A DNA stretch of 5,386 nt, taken from assembly GCA_942491955.1 (NCBI GenBank), contig CALOCV010000012.1, positions 1 to 5,386 on the forward strand. The letters run 5' to 3'. Shown in pieces: positions 1-5,386 of the stretch. The notes beneath the pieces were generated by a model. It saw nothing but the letters and a program-made list of their open reading frames with translations, did not search any database and was not told the origin of the DNA. A program made the translations under genes and the position numbers. Each line of letters starts with the position of its first letter. The stretch's first letter is position 1. The stretch is from CALOCV01 sp942491955 (GTDB lineage: Bacteria > Chlamydiota > Chlamydiia > Chlamydiales > CALOCV01).

Positions 1-121
1 CAATGCTCGGCAGATCACTGATGGGAAGGTCAAAAAAAGCGATGAGGCCAAAGATAAGAATGGCTCCCATAACCATGGTCGTCATGATTGGTCGACGAAT
101 AAAGGGTTCTGAAAGATTCAT
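1..121 (-). CDS. RND efflux pump inner-membrane subunit (partial, N-terminal 40 codons)
   Basis: This is the start of a resistance-nodulation-division transporter, the proton-driven inner-membrane component of a tripartite efflux system; the rest lies beyond position 1. The 40 visible residues begin MNLSEPFIRRPIMTTMVMGA and continue with a hydrophobic first membrane helix (about residues 12-30) and the motif DLPISDLPSI. The 'F(I)RRP' N-terminus followed by TM1 and 'LP(V/I)SDLP' is a hallmark of AcrB/MdtB/MdtC-like pumps. The ATG overlaps the adaptor stop codon as ATGA (118-121), and an AGGG Shine-Dalgarno-like element lies at 131-134 with a 9-nt spacer, which supports this start. It is the third gene of the operon, after the outer-membrane factor and the adaptor. 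Membership of the hydrophobe/amphiphile efflux (HAE1) class is likely from the N-terminus and partners. Substrate and exact subfamily cannot be told from 40 residues. Confidence 0.9.
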   Translation of the reverse strand, partial: MNLSEPFIRRPIMTTMVMGAILIFGLIAFFDLPISDLPSI

Positions 122-1239
122 CCGCTTTCACCCTTATTCGATTTTTTTTTTGTATCTATGACATAGTGACTTCCGTCAGATAGAGCTAACTGCCCTTGCA
201 CAACAACAGACTCCCCTGCTTTAACCCCTTCCATGATGATTTGTTCCCCATCAAAATTTTGTCCCAAGGAAACCCTTTGCTGCTGAACGGTCCCGTCTTC
301 CTTTGCAACAAAAAGATAAGCCCCTTCAACATCGCGGCGAATAGCTAACTCAGGTACCAATATTGCATTGGAAATCTCGTAAAGTTGGATATCGACATGA
401 ACAAATTGTCCTGGCCAAATCCATGCATCTGCATTAGGGAAAATCGCTCGCATGAGGAGTGTGCCTGTTGCTGCATTGACCGTGTTATCTAAAAAATCAA
501 GAACGCCGGTATACGTTTCTTTCTCTTCTCCCATAATGCGGATGACAACGGTTAATCCTTTTTCTGATTTTCTATGGTAGCGGTAAATTTCGGGAAAGTA
601 TTTTTCCGAAACGGTAAAAAGGGCATAGATGGGATCGATCTGATTGATGGTTAAAAGAGGGGTCTCCTCATTAGCTGTAACAATATTCCCCGGATCGTAC
701 GTATGGCGGTTACAAATCCCTTTCAACGGAGAATAAATGGTGCAATAACCGAGATTGACCTGGGCATCCTTGACTGCCCCCTCATATTGTATGACCTGTC
801 CGGAAGAGATCTCTTTTTCCGATAGGTACTGCTCATAGTCAAGAATCGAAACATAGTCTTCAGGAAGGAGTCCTTTGTACCTCTCAACTTTTTGCTCGTT
901 GTATGCAAGAGAGGCTTTTGCCTGTTCGTACTGACCTAAGGCTTCTTCTAAGAAGGCTTCATAGGGACGGGGGTCTATCGTATAAAGAAGATCACCAATA
1001 TCGACAAGCCCTCCATCTTCGAAATAATACCCCATGATCTCCCCTCCCACTTGAGGGCGTACTTGTACAGAAGCAAAAGGGCTCGTATTGCCAATGGTGC
1101 GCACGACGTAAGGCATGGTTTTACTATAGGCCTTACTCAAAACCACTTTTGCAGGAGCTGGCTCCTTTTTTTCCTCGGGAGTTTTGCAAGCCGATACCAC
1201 AAGAACCATTCCCAGTAAAAAAAATTTTGCTTTTAACAT
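118..1239 (-). CDS. RND efflux periplasmic adaptor (membrane fusion protein), predicted lipoprotein
   Basis: This 373-aa protein is the periplasmic adaptor that bridges the RND pump and the outer-membrane channel (AcrA/HlyD_D23 superfamily). The N-terminus is a lipoprotein signal peptide: Lys3/Lys5, a hydrophobic core, and lipobox VSAC with the lipidated Cys at residue 18. The first lipoyl half is at about 57-95, including VRPQVGGEI and the GDLLYTIDPRPYEA stretch typical of RND adaptors. A helical hairpin follows at about 95-160, and the second lipoyl half contains YSPLKG (169-174). The beta-barrel region has DFLDNTVNAATGTLLMRA (248-265) and WPGQFV (275-280), then ILVPELAI (293-300) and a membrane-proximal domain. 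Length is normal for the family. The start is well supported by AGGAG at 1247-1251 with a 7-nt spacer. It overlaps the upstream gene by 7 nt and the downstream pump gene by 4 nt, implying coupling. The mature chain has only two other cysteines, C166 and C176. A run of ten adenines on the coding strand (142-151) lies near the 3' end. Substrate unknown. Confidence 0.95.
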   Translation of the reverse strand: MLKAKFFLLGMVLVVSACKTPEEKKEPAPAKVVLSKAYSKTMPYVVRTIGNTSPFASVQVRPQVGGEIMGYYFEDGGLVDIGDLLYTIDPRPYEAFLEEALGQYEQAKASLAYNEQKVERYKGLLPEDYVSILDYEQYLSEKEISSGQVIQYEGAVKDAQVNLGYCTIYSPLKGICNRHTYDPGNIVTANEETPLLTINQIDPIYALFTVSEKYFPEIYRYHRKSEKGLTVVIRIMGEEKETYTGVLDFLDNTVNAATGTLLMRAIFPNADAWIWPGQFVHVDIQLYEISNAILVPELAIRRDVEGAYLFVAKEDGTVQQQRVSLGQNFDGEQIIMEGVKAGESVVVQGQLALSDGSHYVIDTKKKSNKGESG

Positions 1240-2711
1240 CCCATAGCTCCTGTTGCATAGGCTAAATCAACAAGACTCGTAAACCATTCTCTTTTCGCTG
1301 CGACAAGAGAAAAACGCGCATCGGCAAGATCGGTCAAAGCGGTAATGGCTGTCGTGATGTCGACAGTTCCTGCGCGATACTTTGCTAAACTCGATCGATA
1401 TGAGGCCTCAGCAACGTGTACATAGGCGCGATTGACGCGCACTTTGTCGATAGCGAGAAGGAAATTTTGATGGCTTTTTGTCACTTGTTGGATCATCCCA
1501 ATTTCCATCTCCCGCAATTCGGCTCGCGCCCTTTCCAATTGAGCACGCGAAGCCCGAATCTGGTTTTTGTAGTAATACCCTTCAAATAGGGGGGCCTGCA
1601 AGCTAATTTCTAGATCAAAGTTATAGTCATCGTGTTCACCGGCATTGTAATAGTTTTGTCCAGCATTTCCATTAAACTGGATTTTAGGCCACTGGTCACG
1701 AATCGCTGCACGCACCGCAAACTCTTTCGATTTCACCCTGGCATTGGCGCTAAAGAGATCGGGACGAAACGAATAGGCTTGGACGAGGTAGGGATCGACA
1801 GAACGTTCCACCTCTTCGAGTTCGGGAATTTCCATCTCTCCAAGAATGGTGAGTGGAGTGTTAGCAGGTATGCCCATATCGGCCTCAAGCTGAATCCTTC
1901 CATCGGCTTCATTCTGCTGATCGTCCAATAACTGAATCTCATTCTTGGCCACTTGCGTCTCCGCCATCAAAACATCGCTGATATCCGTAATTCCTAGGTT
2001 GTGTTTTTTCTCGGTGGAATCAAGAAGTGTTAATGCATCGGTGAGGTTGGCTCGACTAGCAACGACCTGTTCGCGAAAGGCCAAAAAAGCATAATAATCG
2101 ACAGCTGCTGTCTGAATAACGGTTTGGATTTCGCGATTGTGCGTCCAGTTGGCCTCCCAAAGGATCTGCCGAAAACTCTCTGCTTCATTCTTCGTGGTTC
2201 CCCAGTCGAAAAGGAGATATTGAAGTGTAAGAAGAGGCCCATAATTAATGTAGTCGTTGATGCGCAGCATACTGGTACCATGGAAATTGGATTGGCGGAT
2301 GTCCTTAACAAAGGCTTCAAAACCCCATTGCGGATAGAGCGGTGCCTCCTGGATCCCCCATTGCGCCGCAGCATAACGAGCATCGGCCCATGTTTGACGG
2401 GTCATATTGCTATTTTTCAGAGCCAAATCAATGATATCAGGCAATCCAACAACACCGGGCAAAGATTCAGGCTCAATGCATTGGAAGGGATCGATCAAAC
2501 GACAAGGAGAAATGGGAATCCCCTCATCTCCGCACGGTTGCCACGTTTGTTGATAGGAACAGGGGGTATAATCCCAAGGGTGGTCGGCATGGTAGTGGCA
2601 TCCTTGAAGAATGAGCAAAATAGCGATACCACTTGAATTCCAATAGGCGATCATAGGTATTTGTGGTGTTTTCAAAAATTTCCTGTTTTTTGAATCCAAC
2701 AACTCTTTCAT
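1233..2711 (-). CDS. TolC/OprM-like outer-membrane efflux factor, probable lipoprotein
   Basis: This 492-aa protein is an outer-membrane factor with two OEP repeats (about 88-285 and 305-490), the trimeric exit duct of a tripartite efflux system. Visible family motifs are PLLTLQYLLFDWGTTKNEAE (159-178), its second-repeat counterpart LQAPLFEGYYYKNQIRASRA (371-390), and KYRAGTVDITTAITALTDLA (444-463) ahead of the closing YATGAMG. The N-terminus has a hydrophobic segment ending in LQGC (Cys38), which looks like a lipobox as in OprM/NodT proteins, although Gln at -2 is not ideal. The start is uncertain. With Met1 the n-region is unusually long (about 27 residues) and no Shine-Dalgarno is visible. 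Met20 (ATG at 2654-2652) would give a short leader lacking Lys/Arg. Residues 38-78 form a Cys-rich stretch (C38, C51, C60, C70, C78) outside the OEP fold. It is the first gene of the operon, and its stop overlaps the adaptor start (ATGTTAA). The family call is firm; start and lipidation are inference. Confidence 0.93.
   Translation of the reverse strand: MKELLDSKNRKFLKTPQIPMIAYWNSSGIAILLILQGCHYHADHPWDYTPCSYQQTWQPCGDEGIPISPCRLIDPFQCIEPESLPGVVGLPDIIDLALKNSNMTRQTWADARYAAAQWGIQEAPLYPQWGFEAFVKDIRQSNFHGTSMLRINDYINYGPLLTLQYLLFDWGTTKNEAESFRQILWEANWTHNREIQTVIQTAAVDYYAFLAFREQVVASRANLTDALTLLDSTEKKHNLGITDISDVLMAETQVAKNEIQLLDDQQNEADGRIQLEADMGIPANTPLTILGEMEIPELEEVERSVDPYLVQAYSFRPDLFSANARVKSKEFAVRAAIRDQWPKIQFNGNAGQNYYNAGEHDDYNFDLEISLQAPLFEGYYYKNQIRASRAQLERARAELREMEIGMIQQVTKSHQNFLLAIDKVRVNRAYVHVAEASYRSSLAKYRAGTVDITTAITALTDLADARFSLVAAKREWFTSLVDLAYATGAMGC
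1247..1251 (-). promoter_or_regulatory. Shine-Dalgarno of the adaptor gene
   Basis: AGGAG on the minus strand sits 7 nt before the ATG at 1239-1237, inside the last codons of the outer-membrane factor gene. It fixes the adaptor start and places its initiation right at the point where upstream ribosomes terminate, favouring translational coupling. Confidence 0.75.
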
Positions 2712-2715
2712 AGGA

Positions 2716-2734
2716 TTTATGTAAAAAACATAAA
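2716..2734. repeat. Inverted repeat at the start of the efflux operon (possible operator or 5' hairpin)
   Basis: The sequence TTTATGTAAAAAACATAAA contains perfect 7-bp arms (TTTATGT at 2716-2722, ACATAAA at 2728-2734) around a 5-nt AAAAA centre. Its near edge is only 4 nt upstream of the predicted ATG of the outer-membrane factor (2711), where a Shine-Dalgarno would normally lie. It could be an operator for a dimeric repressor, or an RNA hairpin occluding initiation. The repeat is seen directly; any function is inference. Its A/T-rich makeup means chance is a serious alternative. Confidence 0.4.
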
Positions 2735-2796
2735 ATTTGCAATAGCCTTTTTACCCACACACTGAGAAGGCGACTATTTGTTCTTTTTGTTCCTCA

Positions 2797-2825
2797 TTGT
2801 TGCTTTTTTTATATGAATCCATTAT
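2797..2825 (+). promoter_or_regulatory. Weak candidate sigma70-type promoter for rpmG
   Basis: TTGTTG (2797-2802) and CATTAT (2820-2825) are separated by 17 bp and lie 32 nt upstream of the rpmG ATG, the right place for a promoter. Both boxes match the consensus only partly (3/6 and 4/6), and the region is A/T-rich, so this is tentative. The rest of the 146-bp divergent intergenic region shows no convincing promoter for the minus-strand operon. Confidence 0.2.
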
Positions 2826-2857
2826 CGTAGTTTTTTAATCGTTTAATGAGGCCAACA

Positions 2858-3013
2858 ATGGCAAGTAAAAGAGAAAAAATTAAACTAAGAAGTTCCGAAA
2901 GTTCACATTGTCTCTATACGACAAAAAACAAAGTCAAGACGCCCAATCGCATTGAATTAAAAAAATACGACCCCACTCTGAGAAAGCGCGTCATCTTTAA
3001 AGAAACAAAATAA
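2858..3013 (+). CDS. rpmG: 50S ribosomal protein L33
   Basis: This 51-aa gene is ribosomal protein L33, a small component of the large subunit near the E site. The product begins MASKREKIKLRSSESSHCLY, continues with TTKNKVKTPNRIELKKYDP and ends LRKRVIFKETK. These match the L33 pattern 'REkIkL.S...... yyTtKNk......LelkKydp.lrkhviyKE.K'. The zinc-binding CxxC pairs of the C+ form are missing (only Cys18 is present), so this is the zinc-independent form. Length is normal (about 50-55 aa). GAGG at 2848-2851 with a 6-nt spacer supports the ATG at 2858. It is followed at once by an intrinsic terminator, so it is probably monocistronic. In Chlamydia, as I recall, rpmG also lies directly upstream of the lolE-lolD pair, which supports both the gene call and the taxonomic guess. 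Confidence 0.96.
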   Translation: MASKREKIKLRSSESSHCLYTTKNKVKTPNRIELKKYDPTLRKRVIFKETK

Positions 3014-3019
3014 TTTTAG

Positions 3020-3060
3020 AAAAAGCCTCCGAGGTTCGCCTCCTTACTCGGAGGCTTTTT
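3020..3060 (+). terminator. Intrinsic terminator downstream of rpmG
   Basis: A perfect 14-bp stem (AAAAAGCCTCCGAG at 3020-3033 pairing with CTCGGAGGCTTTTT at 3047-3060) encloses a 13-nt loop, with the right arm ending in five T followed by CGTCTTT. It starts 6 nt after the rpmG stop codon. The A-run on the left arm makes it potentially bidirectional, but no gene runs into it from the right on the minus strand. It should separate rpmG from the lol genes, which then need a promoter in 3061-3123. I saw no strong promoter boxes there. Confidence 0.88.
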
Positions 3061-3123
3061 CGTCTTTACTCCGTTGCCGTTCTTTGGCATAGTGAAGGGA
3101 GATGATATAGGGTTGTTTCTCTG

Positions 3124-5229
3124 ATGTTCGAGCTTTCTCTCGCAAAAAAATACCTCCTTCCCCGATGGCGACAGCTCTCCGTCTCTCTTATTAGTGTCAT
3201 CTCCATTGTCGTTATCTCCCTCGTTGTTTGGCTCATTGTCGTTTTTTTTTCCGTTACCCACGGACTGGAACACATCTGGATCAATAAACTCATTGCACTC
3301 ACAGCACCCGCCCGCATTACTCCAAAAGAGGCCTATTATCAATCCTACTACTACCAAATTGATCGATTAAGCAGCTCCTCGGATTACACAGTAAAAAATT
3401 TAGACGAGAAAAGATGGGCAGAAAACACAGATCCCTACGATCCTTTTGTCGATGAGGAACTCTCTTCAACTTTCCCTAAACCTGACACCTATCCCGACGG
3501 TTCAGTAAAAGATTTGGCAAAAGAACTCTACGCTAGTCTTGAGAAAATTCAAGGAATTGCCGATTTTTCTTACGAAGAATACGATACCGCCTATAGCCAG
3601 CTCGACCTCAAAATGGTACGCCGCTCCAAAGAGTCTCCCTCTCTCTCTTTCCCTTTTTTCGAAATCCACGCCGTGCAAGCAGAGCCTGTTTTTCTTGGAT
3701 CCCACTCCCCTTCCAACGAAACTCTTGACCACGCCCTCCTGCCCATTGACCACGAAGATATCCATAATGTCTTTCACCTCCTTGGAGCACAGGCGATTGA
3801 TCCTGAAAGCATCAAAGGAAATGGGCTCATTCCCTTAACCCCTGATCTATTCCAGAAAAAACTTCTCCAATTTTTGACAAGCATTAAAATTACATCGCTT
3901 AAGACCCCTGAACAGGGATGGCGCATTCCAGAACATTTCCTTCCCGAAGGAGATTTCTCCGCAGTAGGTCTTTTTTCTTCTGATGACAAACATCTCCTCT
4001 CCATTTTTATCCATCCCATCAATCAAGATATGAGTACCTTTTCCTCGTATAGCATACGCGAAGGGATGATTCAGCAAGAAGACGGGAAACAGACATTCTT
4101 AACAAAAGAAGGAGAAGCATTTCCCATAAACACATCCATTTCTCTTTTCCTTTCTGGAGGGCTTTCGTTCTCAGCTCAATTCCTTACAAAGAAAATGGAA
4201 ATGGCTCAACAACCAAAAGATCTTCTTTTTTCCATGGAATTCTCTCTACAGGGTCACTCATTTGTTAGAGAAATGCCCCTTGATCTTTTAGAAATCGATG
4301 CATATGAATCGATCCATCCCCCATCTCTTTTATGGATCCACAAAGATCCTTCAACAGGATTATACTCCCTTCCTGACGATCCCGAATTTGGCGAAGGGAT
4401 CCTTCTTCCAAGAGGATTTCGAGAAAAAGGATCTCGTATTGGAGATCGCGGTTCTCTTACCTACTACACACCCACAGCAACGGGGATACAAGAGCAACAG
4501 ATTCCAATCTTTGTCGCTGGTTTCTATGACCCAGGGATCATTCCCTTAGGAGGAAAATATGTTCTTACCCATAAAGAGACGGCTTCCCTCATCCGCAATG
4601 CCCACAATCCTGAAGACACCCAGCTTTCAAGTGGCTTAAACCTCCGCTTCTCTCGCCTTGACCAAGCCGATCGATTGAAAGAACAACTCCAACAACAACT
4701 CGACCAAAGAGGCATCGCGCCCTATTTCGAAGTGACGACCTATGCAGAATACCCCTTTACCAAAGATCTCATCCAACAACTTCATAGCGAAAGAAATCTC
4801 TATACCCTTCTTGCAACCGTGATCATCATCGTCGCCTGCTCGAATATCATTTCGATGCTCATTATTTTGGTCAATGACAAAAAACACGAAATTGGCATCC
4901 TCCGTTCCATGGGAGCCACATCCTTCTCCATCGCTTTGATTTTTGGCTTCTGTGGCGTCGTCATGGGTGCTTTAGGGTCTCTTATCGGAACTGCTGCCGC
5001 CCTCTTCACCCTAGCCAACCTCGATAGCCTGATTCGCATCATCGGATATATCCAAGGATACGAAATGTTCCATACTGCTTTTTATGGCGACACCATCCCC
5101 AATGAGTTGAGCCCCGAAGCCCTTCTCTTTGTTTTCGGCGCCACACTATTGATTTCACTGATTGCAGGGCTGATTCCGGCGATTAAAGCGTGTCGTCTCC
5201 GTCCCTCAGCGATCCTACGTGCGGAGTAA
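3124..5229 (+). CDS. lolE: LolC/LolE-family lipoprotein-releasing ABC permease with enlarged periplasmic domain
   Basis: This 701-aa inner-membrane protein is the permease of the lipoprotein-releasing Lol ABC transporter, which extracts mature lipoproteins from the inner membrane for transfer to a periplasmic carrier. The layout is the four-helix MacB_PCD/FtsX plan: TM1 at about 18-44, a large periplasmic domain (45-558), TM2 at about 559-583, the cytoplasmic coupling segment NDKKHEIGILRSMGATS (584-600), TM3 and the following hydrophobic segment at about 601-630, TM4 at about 666-686, and the C-terminal tail RLRPSAILRAE (691-701), the classic 'A.r.rPa..LR.E' ending. E. coli LolC and LolE are about 400 aa, so the periplasmic domain here carries roughly 300 extra residues. 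It has no cysteine; C572, C610 and C690 are in or near membrane segments. The ATG at 3124 is preceded by AGGG (3109-3112, 11-nt spacer), and the frame is closed upstream at 3103. lolD follows by 10 nt. One permease gene is visible, so it may act as a homodimer; LolC versus LolE naming is arbitrary. Confidence 0.9.
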   Translation: MFELSLAKKYLLPRWRQLSVSLISVISIVVISLVVWLIVVFFSVTHGLEHIWINKLIALTAPARITPKEAYYQSYYYQIDRLSSSSDYTVKNLDEKRWAENTDPYDPFVDEELSSTFPKPDTYPDGSVKDLAKELYASLEKIQGIADFSYEEYDTAYSQLDLKMVRRSKESPSLSFPFFEIHAVQAEPVFLGSHSPSNETLDHALLPIDHEDIHNVFHLLGAQAIDPESIKGNGLIPLTPDLFQKKLLQFLTSIKITSLKTPEQGWRIPEHFLPEGDFSAVGLFSSDDKHLLSIFIHPINQDMSTFSSYSIREGMIQQEDGKQTFLTKEGEAFPINTSISLFLSGGLSFSAQFLTKKMEMAQQPKDLLFSMEFSLQGHSFVREMPLDLLEIDAYESIHPPSLLWIHKDPSTGLYSLPDDPEFGEGILLPRGFREKGSRIGDRGSLTYYTPTATGIQEQQIPIFVAGFYDPGIIPLGGKYVLTHKETASLIRNAHNPEDTQLSSGLNLRFSRLDQADRLKEQLQQQLDQRGIAPYFEVTTYAEYPFTKDLIQQLHSERNLYTLLATVIIIVACSNIISMLIILVNDKKHEIGILRSMGATSFSIALIFGFCGVVMGALGSLIGTAAALFTLANLDSLIRIIGYIQGYEMFHTAFYGDTIPNELSPEALLFVFGATLLISLIAGLIPAIKACRLRPSAILRAE

Positions 5230-5239
5230 TGCAATACAT

Positions 5240-5386
5240 ATGTCTTCTACCCCTCTTCTTCTAGCCCAAAGCATCGCAAAAACCTTCGTTGAACCGAAAC
5301 CTGTGACGATTTTGAAACAAATCGATGTAGAAGTGATGCCGGGAGAATCGATTGCCATCATTGGCCGCTCAGGAGAGGGAAAAAGC
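5240..5386 (+). CDS. lolD: LolD, ATPase of the lipoprotein-releasing ABC transporter (partial, first 49 codons)
   Basis: This is the start of the ATP-binding subunit that powers the Lol permease. The 49 visible residues run from MSSTPLLLAQSIAKTF through 'VTILKQIDVEVMPGESIAII' and stop exactly after the Walker A motif GRSGEGKS (residues 42-49, 5363-5386). The pattern 'L....i.K.f......v.iL..i...v..Ge..aIiG.SG.GKS' is that of the LolD/MacB/FtsE ABC subfamily, and the permease context points to LolD. The usual LolD P-loop is GSSGSGKS; here Arg and Glu replace two variable positions while the essential G, K and S remain. The ATG at 5240 lies 10 nt after the permease stop, with GGAG at 5223-5226 as a somewhat distant Shine-Dalgarno. 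An ATG overlapping the permease stop (5229) opens only 11 codons and is rejected. The signature motif, Walker B and H-loop lie outside the window. Confidence 0.9.
   Translation, partial: MSSTPLLLAQSIAKTFVEPKPVTILKQIDVEVMPGESIAIIGRSGEGKS

Noticed and set aside
2124..2636. 170-codon plus-strand open frame
   Set aside because: It lies antisense inside the outer-membrane factor gene, which has clear family motifs; the product resembles nothing and is a reading-frame shadow.
2712..2857. tRNA, small RNA or small peptide gene in the divergent intergenic region
   Set aside because: No cloverleaf-like arms, no GTTCRA-type T-loop and no start codon with a good ribosome site was seen apart from rpmG itself.
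3102..3110. Alternative ATG upstream of the Lol permease
   Set aside because: It is followed by ATA and then TAG, so it codes for nothing, and it is out of frame with the permease.
3016..3357. 113-codon minus-strand open frame rich in Asn/Asp
   Set aside because: It spans the rpmG terminator and the start of the Lol permease in antisense; its composition is a by-product of the hydrophobic TM1 codons.
3630..3660. CT-rich low-complexity stretch as a possible repeat or regulatory element
   Set aside because: It simply encodes Ser/Leu/Phe residues within the permease and shows no unit array of note.
5229..5264. ATG overlapping the permease stop as a possible lolD start
   Set aside because: It opens only 11 codons before TAG and is not in the LolD frame; the ATG at 5240 reads straight into the Walker A motif.
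1..5386. CRISPR array, insertion sequence, prophage or defence system
   Set aside because: No spaced direct repeats, terminal inverted repeats, transposase or nuclease motifs were found; all long frames are explained by efflux, ribosomal and Lol genes.

Overview
The window most likely comes from a member of the Chlamydiota, probably an environmental (non-Chlamydiaceae) lineage. The main reasons are the order rpmG - lolC/E-type permease - lolD, which I recall from Chlamydia genomes, and a short, chlamydia-like L33 protein. Base composition is moderate and not strongly AT-rich. The assignment rests on remembered family sequence and gene order, not on a search.

Left half (1-2711, minus strand): a three-gene tripartite RND efflux operon, read right to left. 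It encodes a TolC/OprM-type outer-membrane factor with a lipoprotein-like N-terminus (2711 to 1233), a lipoprotein-type periplasmic adaptor (1239 to 118) and the first 40 codons of an RND inner-membrane pump (121 to beyond position 1). The genes overlap by 7 nt and 4 nt (ATGTTAA and ATGA), so they are probably one translationally coupled message. Together they would form an envelope-spanning proton-driven exporter. The substrate cannot be read from the sequence.

Middle (2712-3123): a 146-bp divergent intergenic region with a 19-bp A/T-rich inverted repeat right next to the efflux operon start; then rpmG (ribosomal protein L33, 51 aa, missed by length-limited ORF calling); then a strong 14-bp intrinsic terminator.

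Right half (3124-5386, plus strand): a LolC/LolE-family (FtsX/MacB_PCD superfamily) ABC permease of 701 aa, followed after 10 nt by the start of its ATPase LolD, cut by the window edge right after the Walker A motif. This pair would release lipoproteins from the inner membrane. The two predicted lipoproteins of the efflux operon could be among its clients.

I see no wholly new system. The points most worth a second look are the greatly enlarged periplasmic domain of the LolC/E permease, the cysteine-rich N-terminus of the outer-membrane factor together with a cysteine pair in its adaptor, and the inverted repeat at the efflux operon start. No tRNA, rRNA, CRISPR array, insertion sequence or attachment site was seen, and there is no gene-free stretch longer than 300 bases.
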